Positions 27,412-35,980 of a DNA stretch of 64,000 nt are shown piece after piece. The stretch's first letter is position 1; each line of letters starts with the position of its first letter. The position numbers and the translations under genes were made by a program. The notes below the pieces were generated by a model. That model was given only the letters and a program-made list of their open reading frames with translations, did not search any database and was not told the origin of the DNA. The stretch covers positions 62,001 to 126,000 of the forward strand of contig JAQGHU010000019.1 of NCBI GenBank assembly GCA_028291515.1, given 5' to 3'. Source of the DNA: Schlesneria sp. (lineage in GTDB: Bacteria > Planctomycetota > Planctomycetia > Planctomycetales > Planctomycetaceae).

Positions 27412-27443
27412 TCCGTTGCTCTATCCAGCTGAGCTACGGGCGC
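27370..27443 (-). tRNA. tRNA-Arg (anticodon TCT)
   Basis: 74 nt, starting GCGCCCG at 27443. The acceptor stem pairs with CGGGCGT (one G·U at the tip) and the discriminator is A. The D arm has GCTCAGCTGGATAGAGC. The anticodon stem ACGGA/TCCGT encloses TTTCTAA, so the anticodon is TCT (Arg, AGA). The T arm is GGAGG TTCGAAT CCTCC. No CCA is encoded. It is the integration target of the island. Its 3' half, from the anticodon loop on, was supplied by the element. Confidence 0.97.
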
Positions 27444-27696
27444 ATGTACTATTGGCGTTTACACTTGTGGCGTTTTTCTTGGTGTTCACAAAACCTCGTT
27501 GGCACCCGGTCGTGGTGTCACGGTACAAACGGCCAAACCTGCCTTGGCGACCTTGGACAGATTGTTCGTTGGTACATCGTATCATGCGTTCAACGCGTTT
27601 CGATTTCTTCGAGGAGTACGACACTTGAAGCAGTCTAGCGGTTCAATCGATTCGGGCAAGCCAGCCAAGTCCCATCCAGACTTTCCCTCTTTCCCA

Positions 27697-28076
27697 ATGC
27701 CACGAAACCCTAAGCCAAAAAGGTTCGCGGGGTGTTCCACTTCTTCGGACCCTGGCGAGATCCGCACAGAGCGCTTGAAGAATGGGTCGCGTAAGAAATG
27801 AGCTGCTTGCTGGTGGAAAGCCGCGACCTAAACGGAGCCACGGTCGAACTTATTGCCAATGCGCACCTGACACGCAACGAGCAGCTTCGCGATGGCCGAG
27901 ACACTTCCGAACGGACGATTCAAGATGCGCTTAAATCCAGGAAACGCTTCGCGGCATAATTTGGCAAGAAGCGAGTGGTATCCGATCGGAGTCCTGATGA
28001 CTTCGCAGAGTATCGGACTAAGTTCGCAAAGACGTGGCGTGCCGTCGCGCGGGGAAACGAGGTTCAACAGGTCTGA
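27697..28076 (+). pseudogene. Decayed tyrosine integrase, N-terminal half only
   Basis: Joining three frames gives the familiar N-terminal half of a planctomycete integrase: MPRNPKPKRF, then VFHFFGPWRDPHRALEEWVA, a stop, then TVELIANAHLTRNEQLRDG … SERTIQDALKS, a stop, then GKKRVVSDRSPDDFAEYRT … FAKTWRAVARGNEVQQV and a final stop at 28074. At least two frameshifts and internal stops are needed, and the catalytic domain is missing. A shorter clean frame (27798-27959, 53 residues) exists within it but is best read as part of this relic. Confidence 0.7.
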
Positions 28077-28095
28077 TCAATCTAGCAGCTCGCCT

Positions 28096-28130
28096 CCGAG
28101 GAGGGGCTCATCGCCACCCCTCCTCGGTTT
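28096..28130 (+). terminator. Strong hairpin, terminator-like
   Basis: An 11-bp perfect stem CCGAGGAGGGG (28096-28106) with CCCCTCCTCGG (28117-28127), 10-nt loop, followed by only TTT. Probably a terminator left behind by the dead integrase unit. Confidence 0.5.
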
Positions 28131-28357
28131 GGCTCAGCATTCAAGAAGCCATCGGCCACGGTCTTACGCGTTGAGCGGGCTCGACACGTCGACTCACCAA
28201 AGATGTTGCAGCACTGAAGAAGGCCAAGAGCAACGTTGTCCTATTAGTTTCCGGTGACGACTTCGTCGAAACCATTGCTGTCCTCTTCGTCGAGTGGTGC
28301 GGCAAATACCGGGCACTCGAGACCGCCAAGTGGTATCAGGAACGCATCCAGTCGTTT

Positions 28358-29266
28358 TTGAATCACGCTGGGGATCTTCGTATTAATGAACTCAAACCAT
28401 TCCACCTCGATCAGTGGTGCGACGCGCATCCCCGATGGTCCGATGGGACAAAGCGTGGAGCCCTTACCGCCGTTCAGCGTTGTCTCAGTTGGGCTGCTAA
28501 GAAGGGACACATACCGTTTTCCCCGATTGCCCATATCGAGAAACCCCAAGGCGGCAAACGGGACTACCTGATCACTCCCGACGAGTATGCGAACGCCCTC
28601 GCAAACTCTCCGAGCCTTGCATTCCGTGAATTGCTGACCATCTCCTGGGAGTCGGGGTGCCGGCCGCAGGAATCCTTGATTGTCGAAGCCAGGCATGTCG
28701 ATCTCGCACATTCGCGGTGGATCTTCGAGGTCAAGAACAGCAAAGGCAAAAAGCGACAACGGGTCGTCTACCTGAATGAAGGATCTCGGGAAATTACTAC
28801 CCGTTTGGCGATTAAATACCCTCAAGGTCCTCTCTTCCGGACTGACGCCGGAAGACCATTCACACCGCATTCGGTGAATTGCCAGTTCGTGCGACTGCAA
28901 GACCGATTGGGACGCCAAGCCATTGCGGCTAAGGGCCTGCCGGCCGATGAATCCAAAATTCGACAGATCGCACGGACACTCAAACGGACACGGATGGAAA
29001 AGGGTGTCAAAAAGACCAAGACTGAACGTGAGCTTTACGTCGAAGCCCGGCAGAAGTTCGTGTCCATACTGGCACGGCAGCACGCACCTAAACTCTGCTT
29101 GTATCTCTTCAGGCATGCATGGATGACCCGGAAGTTGATGGCCGGAGTCGATCCGATTACCGTATCGATCTTGGCTGGCCACGCCGATACATCAATGCTT
29201 GCTCGGCAGTATCAGCATCTTGCACACGATGCCGATCATCTGCTCGAAAAGGCCAAACGCGTTTGA
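28358..29266 (+). CDS. Tyrosine integrase lacking its N-terminus
   Basis: 302 residues if begun at the TTG 28358. Recognisable integrase sequence in the same frame runs further upstream (DDFVETIAVLFVEWCGKYR) to a stop at 28172, with no good start codon, so the 5' end is lost or mutated. The core-binding domain (ELKPFHLDQW, LTAVQRCLSWAAKKG) and catalytic domain are otherwise complete: GCRPQES (Arg), KNSKGKKR (Lys), YLFRHAWMTR (x-x-x-R, with Tyr where His is usual in other families), LAGHADTSM (His) and ARQYQHL (Tyr). An inserted ~40-residue basic segment precedes the HxxR box. It is followed by a shared terminator and two excisionase-like genes, so it belonged to another element at this hot spot. 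Confidence 0.75.
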   Translation: MNHAGDLRINELKPFHLDQWCDAHPRWSDGTKRGALTAVQRCLSWAAKKGHIPFSPIAHIEKPQGGKRDYLITPDEYANALANSPSLAFRELLTISWESGCRPQESLIVEARHVDLAHSRWIFEVKNSKGKKRQRVVYLNEGSREITTRLAIKYPQGPLFRTDAGRPFTPHSVNCQFVRLQDRLGRQAIAAKGLPADESKIRQIARTLKRTRMEKGVKKTKTERELYVEARQKFVSILARQHAPKLCLYLFRHAWMTRKLMAGVDPITVSILAGHADTSMLARQYQHLAHDADHLLEKAKRV

Positions 29267-29287
29267 TAGTTGTTTTTGTTTCCGAGC

Positions 29288-29319
29288 CTGTGATGCCGTC
29301 CAAGTGGATGGCATCACAG
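29288..29319. terminator. Bidirectional terminator-like hairpin between convergent genes
   Basis: A 10-bp stem CTGTGATGCC (29288-29297) with GGCATCACAG (29310-29319), between the end of the plus-strand integrase and the end of the minus-strand HTH gene, whose stop codon lies inside the stem. It is followed by TTTG on the plus side. Confidence 0.55.
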
Positions 29320-29580
29320 TTTGACATTCTTCAATCGACGCGGAGGGCAGGGGCGCATCGGCTTTGCCGGCTCAGCCAAAGGTACCTGCTTCGTCTGTTC
29401 GAGATAGGTAGCAAGTTGTTCTTCGCTAACGCGGACACCCGGACAACGGTGATGCGCCAAGCGACCGGACTCGATTAATCCATAGACGGTAGAAGCAGAG
29501 CAGTTGAGGCGAATCGCGACTTGTGAAACTTTCAACACTCTGTACCTCCTTCTATTGCTGAAGGCACGCTTCGTCACCAA
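29314..29580 (-). CDS. Excisionase-like helix-turn-helix protein
   Basis: 88 residues. An Arg-rich N-terminus leads to VLKVSQVAIRLNCSASTVYGLIESGRL … GVRVSEEQLATYLEQ, the complete excisionase/MerR-type HTH with wing. The tail is Pro-rich. It pairs with the HTH gene upstream (29611-29838, same strand) and the convergent integrase. It is a likely directionality factor or regulator of the damaged element. Confidence 0.7.
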   Translation of the reverse strand: MVTKRAFSNRRRYRVLKVSQVAIRLNCSASTVYGLIESGRLAHHRCPGVRVSEEQLATYLEQTKQVPLAEPAKPMRPCPPRRLKNVKL

Positions 29581-29610
29581 TAGTCGGCGACGATGGGACG
29601 ATCCTCGAAT

Positions 29611-29838
29611 TCAGGACTGCGGCACCGCGATATCGCTGACTGAGATCGACCGCTCGGGACAACCGGCGGCGATCCATTGCTGAATTTGATCGGTCCGCCA
29701 ACGGACCAGTCGGCCCAGTGCCACGGGTTCTGGAAGCTGCCCTGCGTTTCGCAATCTCCAGAGTTGTCGCAAGCTGATCTGCAGCGACACCGCCAGATCC
29801 TTCGCAGTCATCAGTACAGGTGTTGGTGAAGCAGACAT
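29611..29838 (-). CDS. AlpA-family HTH regulator
   Basis: 75 residues: VLMTAKDLAVSLQISLRQLWRLRNAGQLPEPV … RLVRWRTDQIQQWI is a textbook AlpA/excisionase sequence (MTAKDLA, WRL, LPEPV, RW, I-x-x-W). It lies 30 bp upstream of the next HTH gene on the same strand. Alternatively it could be the phage-like repressor of the relic. Confidence 0.78.
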   Translation of the reverse strand: MSASPTPVLMTAKDLAVSLQISLRQLWRLRNAGQLPEPVALGRLVRWRTDQIQQWIAAGCPERSISVSDIAVPQS

Positions 29839-29887
29839 GATTTGCAGGTCCTAACTCAAGCACGCGTCCCCTGGATCAATCCAATCA

Positions 29888-30037
29888 ATGCCTATCGTTC
29901 TACTTGCTCGTGATATTGCGTCAGCGACCAAGATGAATCCTGCGACAGTTGCCGTGCTCAAACACCGAGGGTTGCAGCGGTTGTACGATGATCTGGAAAA
30001 ACGCAAAGGGGACGTCTGGCCCTGCGAACGTCCTTAG
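29888..30037 (+). CDS. Small hypothetical protein
   Basis: 49 residues, ATG 29888 to TAG 30037: MPIVLLARDIASATKM … AVLKHRGLQRLYDDLEKRKGD. Composition is protein-like and partly helical, but there is no clear ribosome site and no recognised family. It may be a relic. Confidence 0.25.
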   Translation: MPIVLLARDIASATKMNPATVAVLKHRGLQRLYDDLEKRKGDVWPCERP

Positions 30038-30060
30038 TCGCGCAAACACTCAGGCAACGG

Positions 30061-30081
30061 CAGCCACCCTTTGGGTGGCTG
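30061..30081. terminator. Hairpin, possible terminator
   Basis: A 9-bp stem CAGCCACCC / GGGTGGCTG with a 3-nt loop, then CTGGTCTTT. It lies just after the small frame at 29888-30037. The U-run is weak. Confidence 0.4.
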
Positions 30082-30230
30082 CTGGTCTTTGTGGCGATTT
30101 CTCATGAGACCGGTGTGCCTAGAGTCGTCGATGCGGTCGCTCTTGAACGATCGATTGTCGTCTGCCAATGAATCCGTTCCCTCCCCGACGAATCCAGCGA
30201 TAATAGGCAGTCTCTGGTCGTTAACGCCGG

Positions 30231-30611
30231 TCATTTTTGGGCACTGGACGAACAGCCATTTTTAGTCGGACTTCGCTCAACATTGGTCCGAATCATAAGG
30301 TTGATCTGTGACTCTCGGGGATCAATCCAGTATTTGTAACGGAAATCTGGCGCGAAAGATTCGATGACGGGCTCATTTGTCAGCCGAGAACTTGCTGGCA
30401 CCAGCCCTCCGTGAAAGAAATCGATCTGATACCACGACTGCATGGCCGGCCGAAATCCCGTCTCGACAAAGTGACTGGCTATCGCCATTTTCTGGACGAT
30501 TCGACCGAGCCTGTTACCTTCCGTTTCAACGAACGACTGTTCCCCATCCATTCCGATGGAATTGAACATCTTGCTCCGTAGATGTGGCGTCCGACCAAAT
30601 GAGCGCGCCAT
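30231..30611 (-). pseudogene. Hypothetical protein, probably 5'-truncated
   Basis: 126 residues from ATG 30611, but protein-like sequence in the same frame continues ~40 codons upstream (NNGYSKDEEYNRLIVIGLF) to a stop with no start codon. The body (SWYQIDFFHGG, APDFRYKYWIDPRESQ) looks like a real globular protein. I do not recognise it. Its 5' side runs into the divergent small gene at 30719, so it may be a remnant cut by recombination. Confidence 0.35.
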
Positions 30612-30718
30612 AGGACCAACGACAATTTCTTCTGCAGCTTCACCAAAGCAAAAGAGGCCAATGACGATGAGTCGATTGTACTCCTCGTCCTTCGAATAAC
30701 CGTTGTTCGGGGGACAGC

Positions 30719-30952
30719 ATGCCGGACTTCAAACTCGTTTTCTCGGTCGCTGAAGAGGAAATCACTCGCGATATCGACGCGGCAAGCGACAGTGAGGCGA
30801 TCACAGCCGGTCTCGAGGTACTGCAAAGCGACCCGCACCAGCCGGATATCGGGACGCTGCTTGTCAAAGCCACCGACGACGATTACGAACCCCTTTGCAG
30901 CCTGCGCCCGAAGCCTGACAATGACACCCAGATCCGAATAGTTCGAACCTGA
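30719..30952 (+). CDS. Small acidic hypothetical protein
   Basis: 77 residues, ATG 30719 preceded by GGGGGA. The sequence MPDFKLVFSVAEEE … ASDSEAITAGLEVLQSDP … DIGTLLVKATDDDYEPL has an α/β-like rhythm and many acidic residues. No known family. It is the better of the two overlapping possibilities here because of its ribosome site. Confidence 0.45.
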   Translation: MPDFKLVFSVAEEEITRDIDAASDSEAITAGLEVLQSDPHQPDIGTLLVKATDDDYEPLCSLRPKPDNDTQIRIVRT

Positions 30953-31065
30953 CTGCGGATTTTAATTGATCTGGCGAGGAACGTCGAAACGCCCCTTGCG
31001 GCCCGCTGGTACTGCGGCCTCTCGGCCTGATGCGGTTGCCTGTCGGCACTGCTGAGTTCGTTTAA

Positions 31066-31245
31066 GGGGGATGCTTCCCCCGTGCCGTCAAGGATGCCCT
31101 GCGGCGACCGGCGCGGCTCCTCCTGAAGGGCCGGACATTTCAGGAGGATCGATTTCAAAATGAGAGACTAATGGGCCGGCCTTTCAGGCCTCCAGACATG
31201 TTTTAAGAGGTCTTGCCCCGGGGCCGAAGGGCCCCGGCTGGGCAA
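31066..31245. repeat. Cluster of GC-rich palindromes
   Basis: Three separate hairpins within 180 bp: GGGGG-6-CCCCC (31066-31081), TCCTCCTGAA with TTCAGGAGGA (31118-31127, 31139-31148), and a GGGGCC/GGCCCC cluster near 31215-31240. There is no coding frame in 30953-31329. It may be a dispersed palindromic repeat of this genome or a set of 3' ends. Confidence 0.4.
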
Positions 31246-31329
31246 AAGTTCCGGCCCCTTGGGCCTGAGGACAATGAATCTTATGCTCCAATTCCGTAGC
31301 ACTCCTCGCCCCATGAGCGCACGATTATT

Positions 31330-31815
31330 TTAGACGAACTCAATCGTCAACGGATACTTCCAGACTTCGCCGTTGTTCGCTTTCACCGCCGCGATGATCG
31401 GGAACGCGATCCCGCAGGCCATCAGCGCGATCAACATGGGGATGCCGATCACCACGAGAATCAAAATCCCGGAAATGACTCCGTAGATCAGCGACGAGAT
31501 GATCCAGTTGGTTGCGTTGCGGCCGTGAATGTCCAGGCCGGGCAACTGGTCCTTCTTGATCTGCCAGATCAGAATCGGAGCGACCAGACCAGCCACCGGA
31601 ACCAGGAAATAGCCGGCGAAGGCCGACAGATGCAGGATCGCCGCCCACTGTCGAGTCGCCCGCTCCAACTCTTCGCCCGCCATGACCGGCGGTGCCGAAT
31701 AGCCTGAGGGTGATTCGTTCAAAACTTTCGCTTTCGCAGCTGCGTATTCCGCGTCATCAATTGCGCCGGAATCACGCAGCTGTTGCAGCTTTTCAAGCTC
31801 TTCGGTCACGCTCAT
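31330..31815 (-). CDS. DUF4870 membrane protein with N-terminal SHOCT domain
   Basis: 161 residues. The first ~35 residues (EELEKLQQLRDSGAIDDAEYAAAKAKVL) are a SHOCT oligomerisation motif. The rest is a DUF4870 domain: WAAILHLSAFAGYFLVPVAGLVAPIL, then GRNATNWIISSLIYGVI, then a long hydrophobic stretch IGIPMLIALMACGIAFPIIA and a short tail. Three to four membrane helices are expected. The function of DUF4870 is unknown. Confidence 0.9.
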   Translation of the reverse strand: MSVTEELEKLQQLRDSGAIDDAEYAAAKAKVLNESPSGYSAPPVMAGEELERATRQWAAILHLSAFAGYFLVPVAGLVAPILIWQIKKDQLPGLDIHGRNATNWIISSLIYGVISGILILVVIGIPMLIALMACGIAFPIIAAVKANNGEVWKYPLTIEFV

Positions 31816-31971
31816 TTGTCAGTCCTCTTGATGCCATCGAATGAGTGGCTGGTCGGATTCCATTATAGCATCCGCGCGGGATGGTACAGCGGTACGGGCG
31901 GTTGGTCAGTTCCGTATCTCTTCCTCACAACGGAAAATCGGTCATGGCGGATCAAGGGCATCCAAACAGCC

Positions 31972-32676
31972 TTATTTCAAACGAAAGAGAGCCGCTGCCA
32001 GCACGGCCCCGGCGATCGGGCCGAGCACCGGAATCCAGGCGTACGACCAGTCGCTGTCTCGCTTATTCCGAATCGGCAGCAGAGCGTGCATGATTCGCGG
32101 CGCCAGATCCCGAGCCGGATTGATCGCGTAGCCGGTCGTCCCGCCCAGCGACAAGCCGATCGCTAAAACGACAAGTGCCACGGGTAATCCGTCCAGTGAC
32201 CCCAAGCCGCCGGTCGGACTGGAAATGTGCAGCGCGGCATAGACCAGCACAAACGTTCCCAACAGTTCGGAGATGAAGTTCAAGAGGGGCGATCGCACGG
32301 CCGGACCCGTGCAGAAGACAGCCAGCTTACTATCGCGATCGTCGGTCAAATCGAAGTGCGACTTGTACTGCAACCAGACCAGCCCCGCTCCGAACGCCGC
32401 GCCGAGCATCTGAGCGATCACGTAACCTGGCACCAGCGCGGCATCAAATTTCCCAGCCGAGGCCAGGCCGATCGACACAGCGGGATTCAAATGTGCGCCG
32501 CTCGATTCCGACGCGATCAACACGCCGACAAACACCGCCATCGCCCAGCCAAACGTCACCACAATCCAACCGCTGCCGTATCCTTTGGTCCCTTTCAGGA
32601 CGACGTTGGCGACAACGCCGTCACCCAGCAGGATCAACAACGCCGTCCCAACAAATTCGCCGAGCCATGCGGTCAT
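31972..32676 (-). CDS. Aquaporin / MIP-family channel
   Basis: 234 residues from ATG 32676 (GGGAAC upstream). It has six membrane helices with the two channel signatures GAHLNPAVSIGLA and GYAINPARDLAPR (NPA boxes in the two half-helices) and the N-terminal GEFVGTALLILLGDG. An Asp after the second NPAR (NPARD) is the glycerol-facilitator hallmark, so a glycerol/polyol channel is more likely than a strict water channel. Normal length. Confidence 0.92.
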   Translation of the reverse strand: MTAWLGEFVGTALLILLGDGVVANVVLKGTKGYGSGWIVVTFGWAMAVFVGVLIASESSGAHLNPAVSIGLASAGKFDAALVPGYVIAQMLGAAFGAGLVWLQYKSHFDLTDDRDSKLAVFCTGPAVRSPLLNFISELLGTFVLVYAALHISSPTGGLGSLDGLPVALVVLAIGLSLGGTTGYAINPARDLAPRIMHALLPIRNKRDSDWSYAWIPVLGPIAGAVLAAALFRLK

Positions 32677-32745
32677 GAGCGTTCCCTTAGTGGCTATGAG
32701 AAGCTGCAACCTTCGATCTGATCCACGGGCAAAACCCTGCACAAC

Positions 32746-34041
32746 TTACTTCGAAGCAGGAAGTTGCTTGTCCGCATAATCCAGGAAGATGCCCCAGTCT
32801 TCGCGATCCATCGAATGCTTGCCGGGACGAATGTAGTAGCCCAGTCGGCTGTCCAACAACTTGCGTAAGCCAGGACGCTCGGTCGCGTCGAGCCCCACGC
32901 CGAACTGCCGATAGACCGGATCAGCCGCCTTGAGCATCTCGAATTGTCCGTCGGGATTCGCCCATTGATCTTCGGTCGCGTTGCTGAACAACACCGCGCG
33001 AGGCGCACAAATGGCGACCAGGCAATGCTGATCGAATGGCAGCTTGTCAGGCGCTTCATTGAACAGCGGGAAGTTGTCGCAGAACCAGTGTGGAAATACC
33101 GTGTTGATGCGACGAATGGTCTCGACATCTTTGCGATCAATGGCGACTCGGTCAGGCGCCGTTCCGCCGCAGCCTGCCTGATGCGGAATCGCCAGTGCGA
33201 TGCGTTCATCCAGTGCCGCCGCCAACAGCGTCGTCTTGCCGTTACGCGAATGACCTACAGCGGCAATCCGCTTCGCATCAATCGTCGAAGAATGCTTCTC
33301 GACCAGGAAATCAATCACCCGATGATAGCCCCAGGCCCACGTCGCAATGGCACCGGGATCGCTTGGGGCAGGAGCTGTCTGCCCAGGCTTATAGAACGCA
33401 GGCTCAATGCCGTCGCTGAAATCGGCCGTGTCTGGATCCAGGTCACCGCTGTAGAAGCACGCCAGCCCATAACCTCGCTCAACGATCAGATCCAGGTTCC
33501 AGACATCGGCCTGAGTCCCCCGGCCCTTCTCGGTCGCCTTTTCGTTCTCGGACCCGCCGCACGACTTGTAGACCCAGCTATCGGGAACATGAATCGACGG
33601 ATGAACCGCCAGCGCGTGATTGCCACAGAAGTTCATCCCCATAAAAACCGGGACTGGCCCCGATCGCTTGTTCGGAACGACCAGCAGGACATGCAGCCGA
33701 TGCTTCAAATCCGGCCCGAAAAACGCGAGACGACTCTCGCTGAGCGTCGCCTTGCCCCCCAGGAACATCGCATCGCTGAACAGCACCTCTTCGACAGCCC
33801 ACTTCTGCGGCTTGGGCGGCAAGTACCCATACATATAGTTCTGAAACAGCGCCTGTAACTCCGGCTTCCGCTTCGCGTTCCACTCGGCAACGGTCGAGAC
33901 CTTGGTCCCGTCGAGCATCACGAACGGATCAGGCAGCTCGGGCCGTGACGGCAACGAAGCCGCATCAGGGAAATCAGCCGAGAAGCCCATGGTACCGACA
34001 AACAACATCAGTACCGCAACGACGCCAACAGACTTGCACAT
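32746..34041 (-). CDS. Secreted α/β-hydrolase, CE15 glucuronoyl esterase-like
   Basis: 431 residues from ATG 34041, preceded by GGGAG. It starts with a signal peptide (MCKSVGVVAVLMLFVGTMG, then FSA). The nucleophile elbow GHSRNGKTTL matches the G-x-S-R-x-G-K box of CE15 glucuronoyl esterases, with Ser as nucleophile. An Asp/Glu region (NATEDQWANPDGQ) and a late His (RPGKHSMDREDW) complete the triad. Such enzymes split ester links between glucuronoxylan and lignin. Planctomycete genomes often label them acetyl xylan esterases. It is monocistronic and follows the aquaporin gene with ~70 bp between. Confidence 0.85.
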   Translation of the reverse strand: MCKSVGVVAVLMLFVGTMGFSADFPDAASLPSRPELPDPFVMLDGTKVSTVAEWNAKRKPELQALFQNYMYGYLPPKPQKWAVEEVLFSDAMFLGGKATLSESRLAFFGPDLKHRLHVLLVVPNKRSGPVPVFMGMNFCGNHALAVHPSIHVPDSWVYKSCGGSENEKATEKGRGTQADVWNLDLIVERGYGLACFYSGDLDPDTADFSDGIEPAFYKPGQTAPAPSDPGAIATWAWGYHRVIDFLVEKHSSTIDAKRIAAVGHSRNGKTTLLAAALDERIALAIPHQAGCGGTAPDRVAIDRKDVETIRRINTVFPHWFCDNFPLFNEAPDKLPFDQHCLVAICAPRAVLFSNATEDQWANPDGQFEMLKAADPVYRQFGVGLDATERPGLRKLLDSRLGYYIRPGKHSMDREDWGIFLDYADKQLPASK

Positions 34042-34402
34042 GAATCCGCTCCCAGTGGCTGCAGAACTCAGAAGAACGCGGATCACAACATGCAGAGGCA
34101 CAGTCGTCAATCGTGGCCATGAGCAACGAGACATCCAGCACTGGCCAGGCGTGTCGTGCTACTTTGGGAACTGATCAGCAGATTTGGACATGGAATGAGT
34201 GTGACCACCGCGACCATTACAGGCGGGGCCGTCTCGTTTGCTTTCATGCTTCAATGAACGAATTGTTCCAACGCTCAATAAGCCGAGACTCGGGGAATTG
34301 AATCCGCCGCACTGTACGCGCGGCCCCTCGGGCAGTGTATAAAGCCGCTGTGCCACCAAGGCACGGGACAATCTCAATGCACCAAATAGATGAGATTAGT
34401 CT

Positions 34403-34894
34403 GATCTTGGTTCGGAATCTCCATGGAGAAAATGGTGGCAACCAAAGGCGCAAAGACTCAAAAACTGCGAACTGTCAGACAACTTCGTTGCCCTCGCTGT
34501 TTCTAAAATCATTCGAAGCCCAAGCGAAAGCAATCTTCAGTCGTGTCTGGAAGTCGTCAAGTTCTTTGCTTCGGAAATGGAGTCTCGAAACAAGACGAAT
34601 ATGACTGCCGCCATCAACACCAAGTCCAACCTAAATTCAGTCGTGTTTCGTGAGATTGCCGCGGTGCTTGGGATCGACTACTCGCAATTTGCAACGCGTG
34701 AAAAACTCATCGACGAGAAACTGCTAGCGCATAGAAACAAAATTGCCCACGGCCAGTACTTGGCGGTAGAGTTCGACGAATACGTGGCACTCCATGGTGA
34801 AATTCTAGAAATGATGCAAGAGTTTCACGACCAGATCGAAAACCTAGCGATGAGAAAGGCGTTCCGATCTGCCGCGGCAAGTCCAGCGCAATAG
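34403..34894 (+). pseudogene. MAE_28990/MAE_18760-like HEPN protein, 5'-truncated
   Basis: The frame runs from a stop at 34397 to 34894 and lacks a start codon. The first ATG, 34577, is internal. The protein reads LSDNFVALAVSKII … EMESRNKTNMTAAINTKSNL … REKLIDEKLLAHRNKIAHGQYL, then EFDEYVALHGEILEMM. The NTKSNL, LIDEKLL and RNKIAHG blocks are those of the MAE_28990-like HEPN family, with R-x4-H in RNKIAH. The N-terminal half is missing, so it is probably dead. Sequence between 34042 and 34402 shows no gene. Confidence 0.6.
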
Positions 34895-35111
34895 CCACGG
34901 GTCACTACCGATCTTGGCGGGCAGTGCCCAATTCCGTGTGGGCTATTTGGCCGGCTCTATTCAGCAGGATCAGGCCGATCTCGCAGCGCTCCGAAGTATT
35001 TTCTGCATCCTATCCTCGGCATCTGAAGGATGGTCCGGGCCGTTGTTATCAGGCCCAAGGGCGCCTGAAGGGCAGGGTCATTGATAGATTAGTCTTGTGG
35101 GTACCTTTGTT

Positions 35112-35249
35112 CGTCATTCCCGCGCAGGCGGGAATCCAGTTCGTTGGAATCGAGTCACCACAGACGCTTGCAATCGGACAGCATCCCGGAGTTCTCGCAT
35201 CGAAATCGTCTTGGCGACTTGCTGGATTCCCGCCTCCGCGGGAATGACG
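35112..35249. repeat. REP-like palindromic repeat pair (138 bp)
   Basis: Two 28-bp palindromic units in inverted orientation: 35112-35139, with the ATTCCCGCGCAGGCGGGAAT core, and 35222-35249, with ATTCCCGCCTCCGCGGGAAT. About 80 bp lie between. This core is a common REP/BIME-type sequence in many bacteria. No RAYT transposase is in the window. Confidence 0.75.
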
Positions 35250-35303
35250 GAATCTGTTACCAACGATCTGTCAGTAAACATGCACTTTTTTGAGGAAAAT
35301 TGC

Positions 35304-35366
35304 CAAAAACAGGGCTGTTTTGTCCCCCATTGTCAAAAGTTGTCCTCCAGTGTCAAAATCTGTCAG
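35304..35366 (+). repeat. Dispersed intergenic repeat, copy 1
   Basis: From AAAACAGGG to TGTCAG, this resembles the reverse complement of 50536-50596. The best part is a 37-bp stretch with TTGTCCTC and GTGTCA in common, at about 80% identity. Both copies are in non-coding DNA. Flanking 35367-35980 holds no convincing gene, only a short GGGGGC/GCCCCC hairpin near 35573-35591. Confidence 0.4.
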
Positions 35367-35980
35367 TAATGACTTCGGACAAAGATCCCTAGATTCGCAA
35401 ACCTTGTCTTGATCAGCGCACGCCAAAAGGGACAATCATCTCCACGACGATCGTCGCGGTGCACCGCAACCAACGGGCACGCCTCTGGGCCGCTCTCTTA
35501 GCGGAAGGTCAGAGGTTCCTGTTCCTCTGTTGATGTCAACGAAGACCACGTCACCCACCTCCTACCTGAGCGGGGGGCGTAAGCCCCCTGGCCCAACAAC
35601 ACACAACCTCTCTTACCATATGGGTTCACAAAACAACTTAATGAAAGCACCTTCGCGCAGCTCAACAGCCGCGCTGGCATGTAGACTCGGAACTACCAGC
35701 ACACAGAAATGAGAATGTGATCCATGACGACTCACCGTCACACCACCAATCAAGTCCTGATCGCCAGCTTGGTCTCGAGAATTCATGCTGCCGATCTCAA
35801 GCATTCTTCTCTCCGCGTCTCCGCGTGAGAAATTCTTCACCCCCTCAAAACCCTGCCATGGACTGACAAACTCTGCCAAATCGTAAGGAAACAGAACCCA
35901 ATGATGCCTGTATACCTCCTCTTCTGCCCTCAATGGACCACCACGAAACGACTGCACCCGTGTCGCCTGGAAAACGCCGC

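Noticed and set aside
27798-27959. Clean 53-codon frame with ATG
   Set aside because: Its protein sequence is the middle of the integrase relic; flanking frames continue the same protein on both sides.
32944-33858. 304-residue plus-strand frame opposite the esterase gene
   Set aside because: Arg-rich antisense shadow of the CE15-like gene.
34265-34365. tRNA-like stretch on the minus strand with a TTCAATTCC T-loop-like word and several stems
   Set aside because: No matching acceptor stem, the T stem does not pair fully, and the anticodon arm cannot be placed. It may be a decayed tRNA or chance structure.
35112-35249. Possible CRISPR repeat pair
   Set aside because: Only two units, in inverted orientation, each a REP-type palindrome, and no cas genes.
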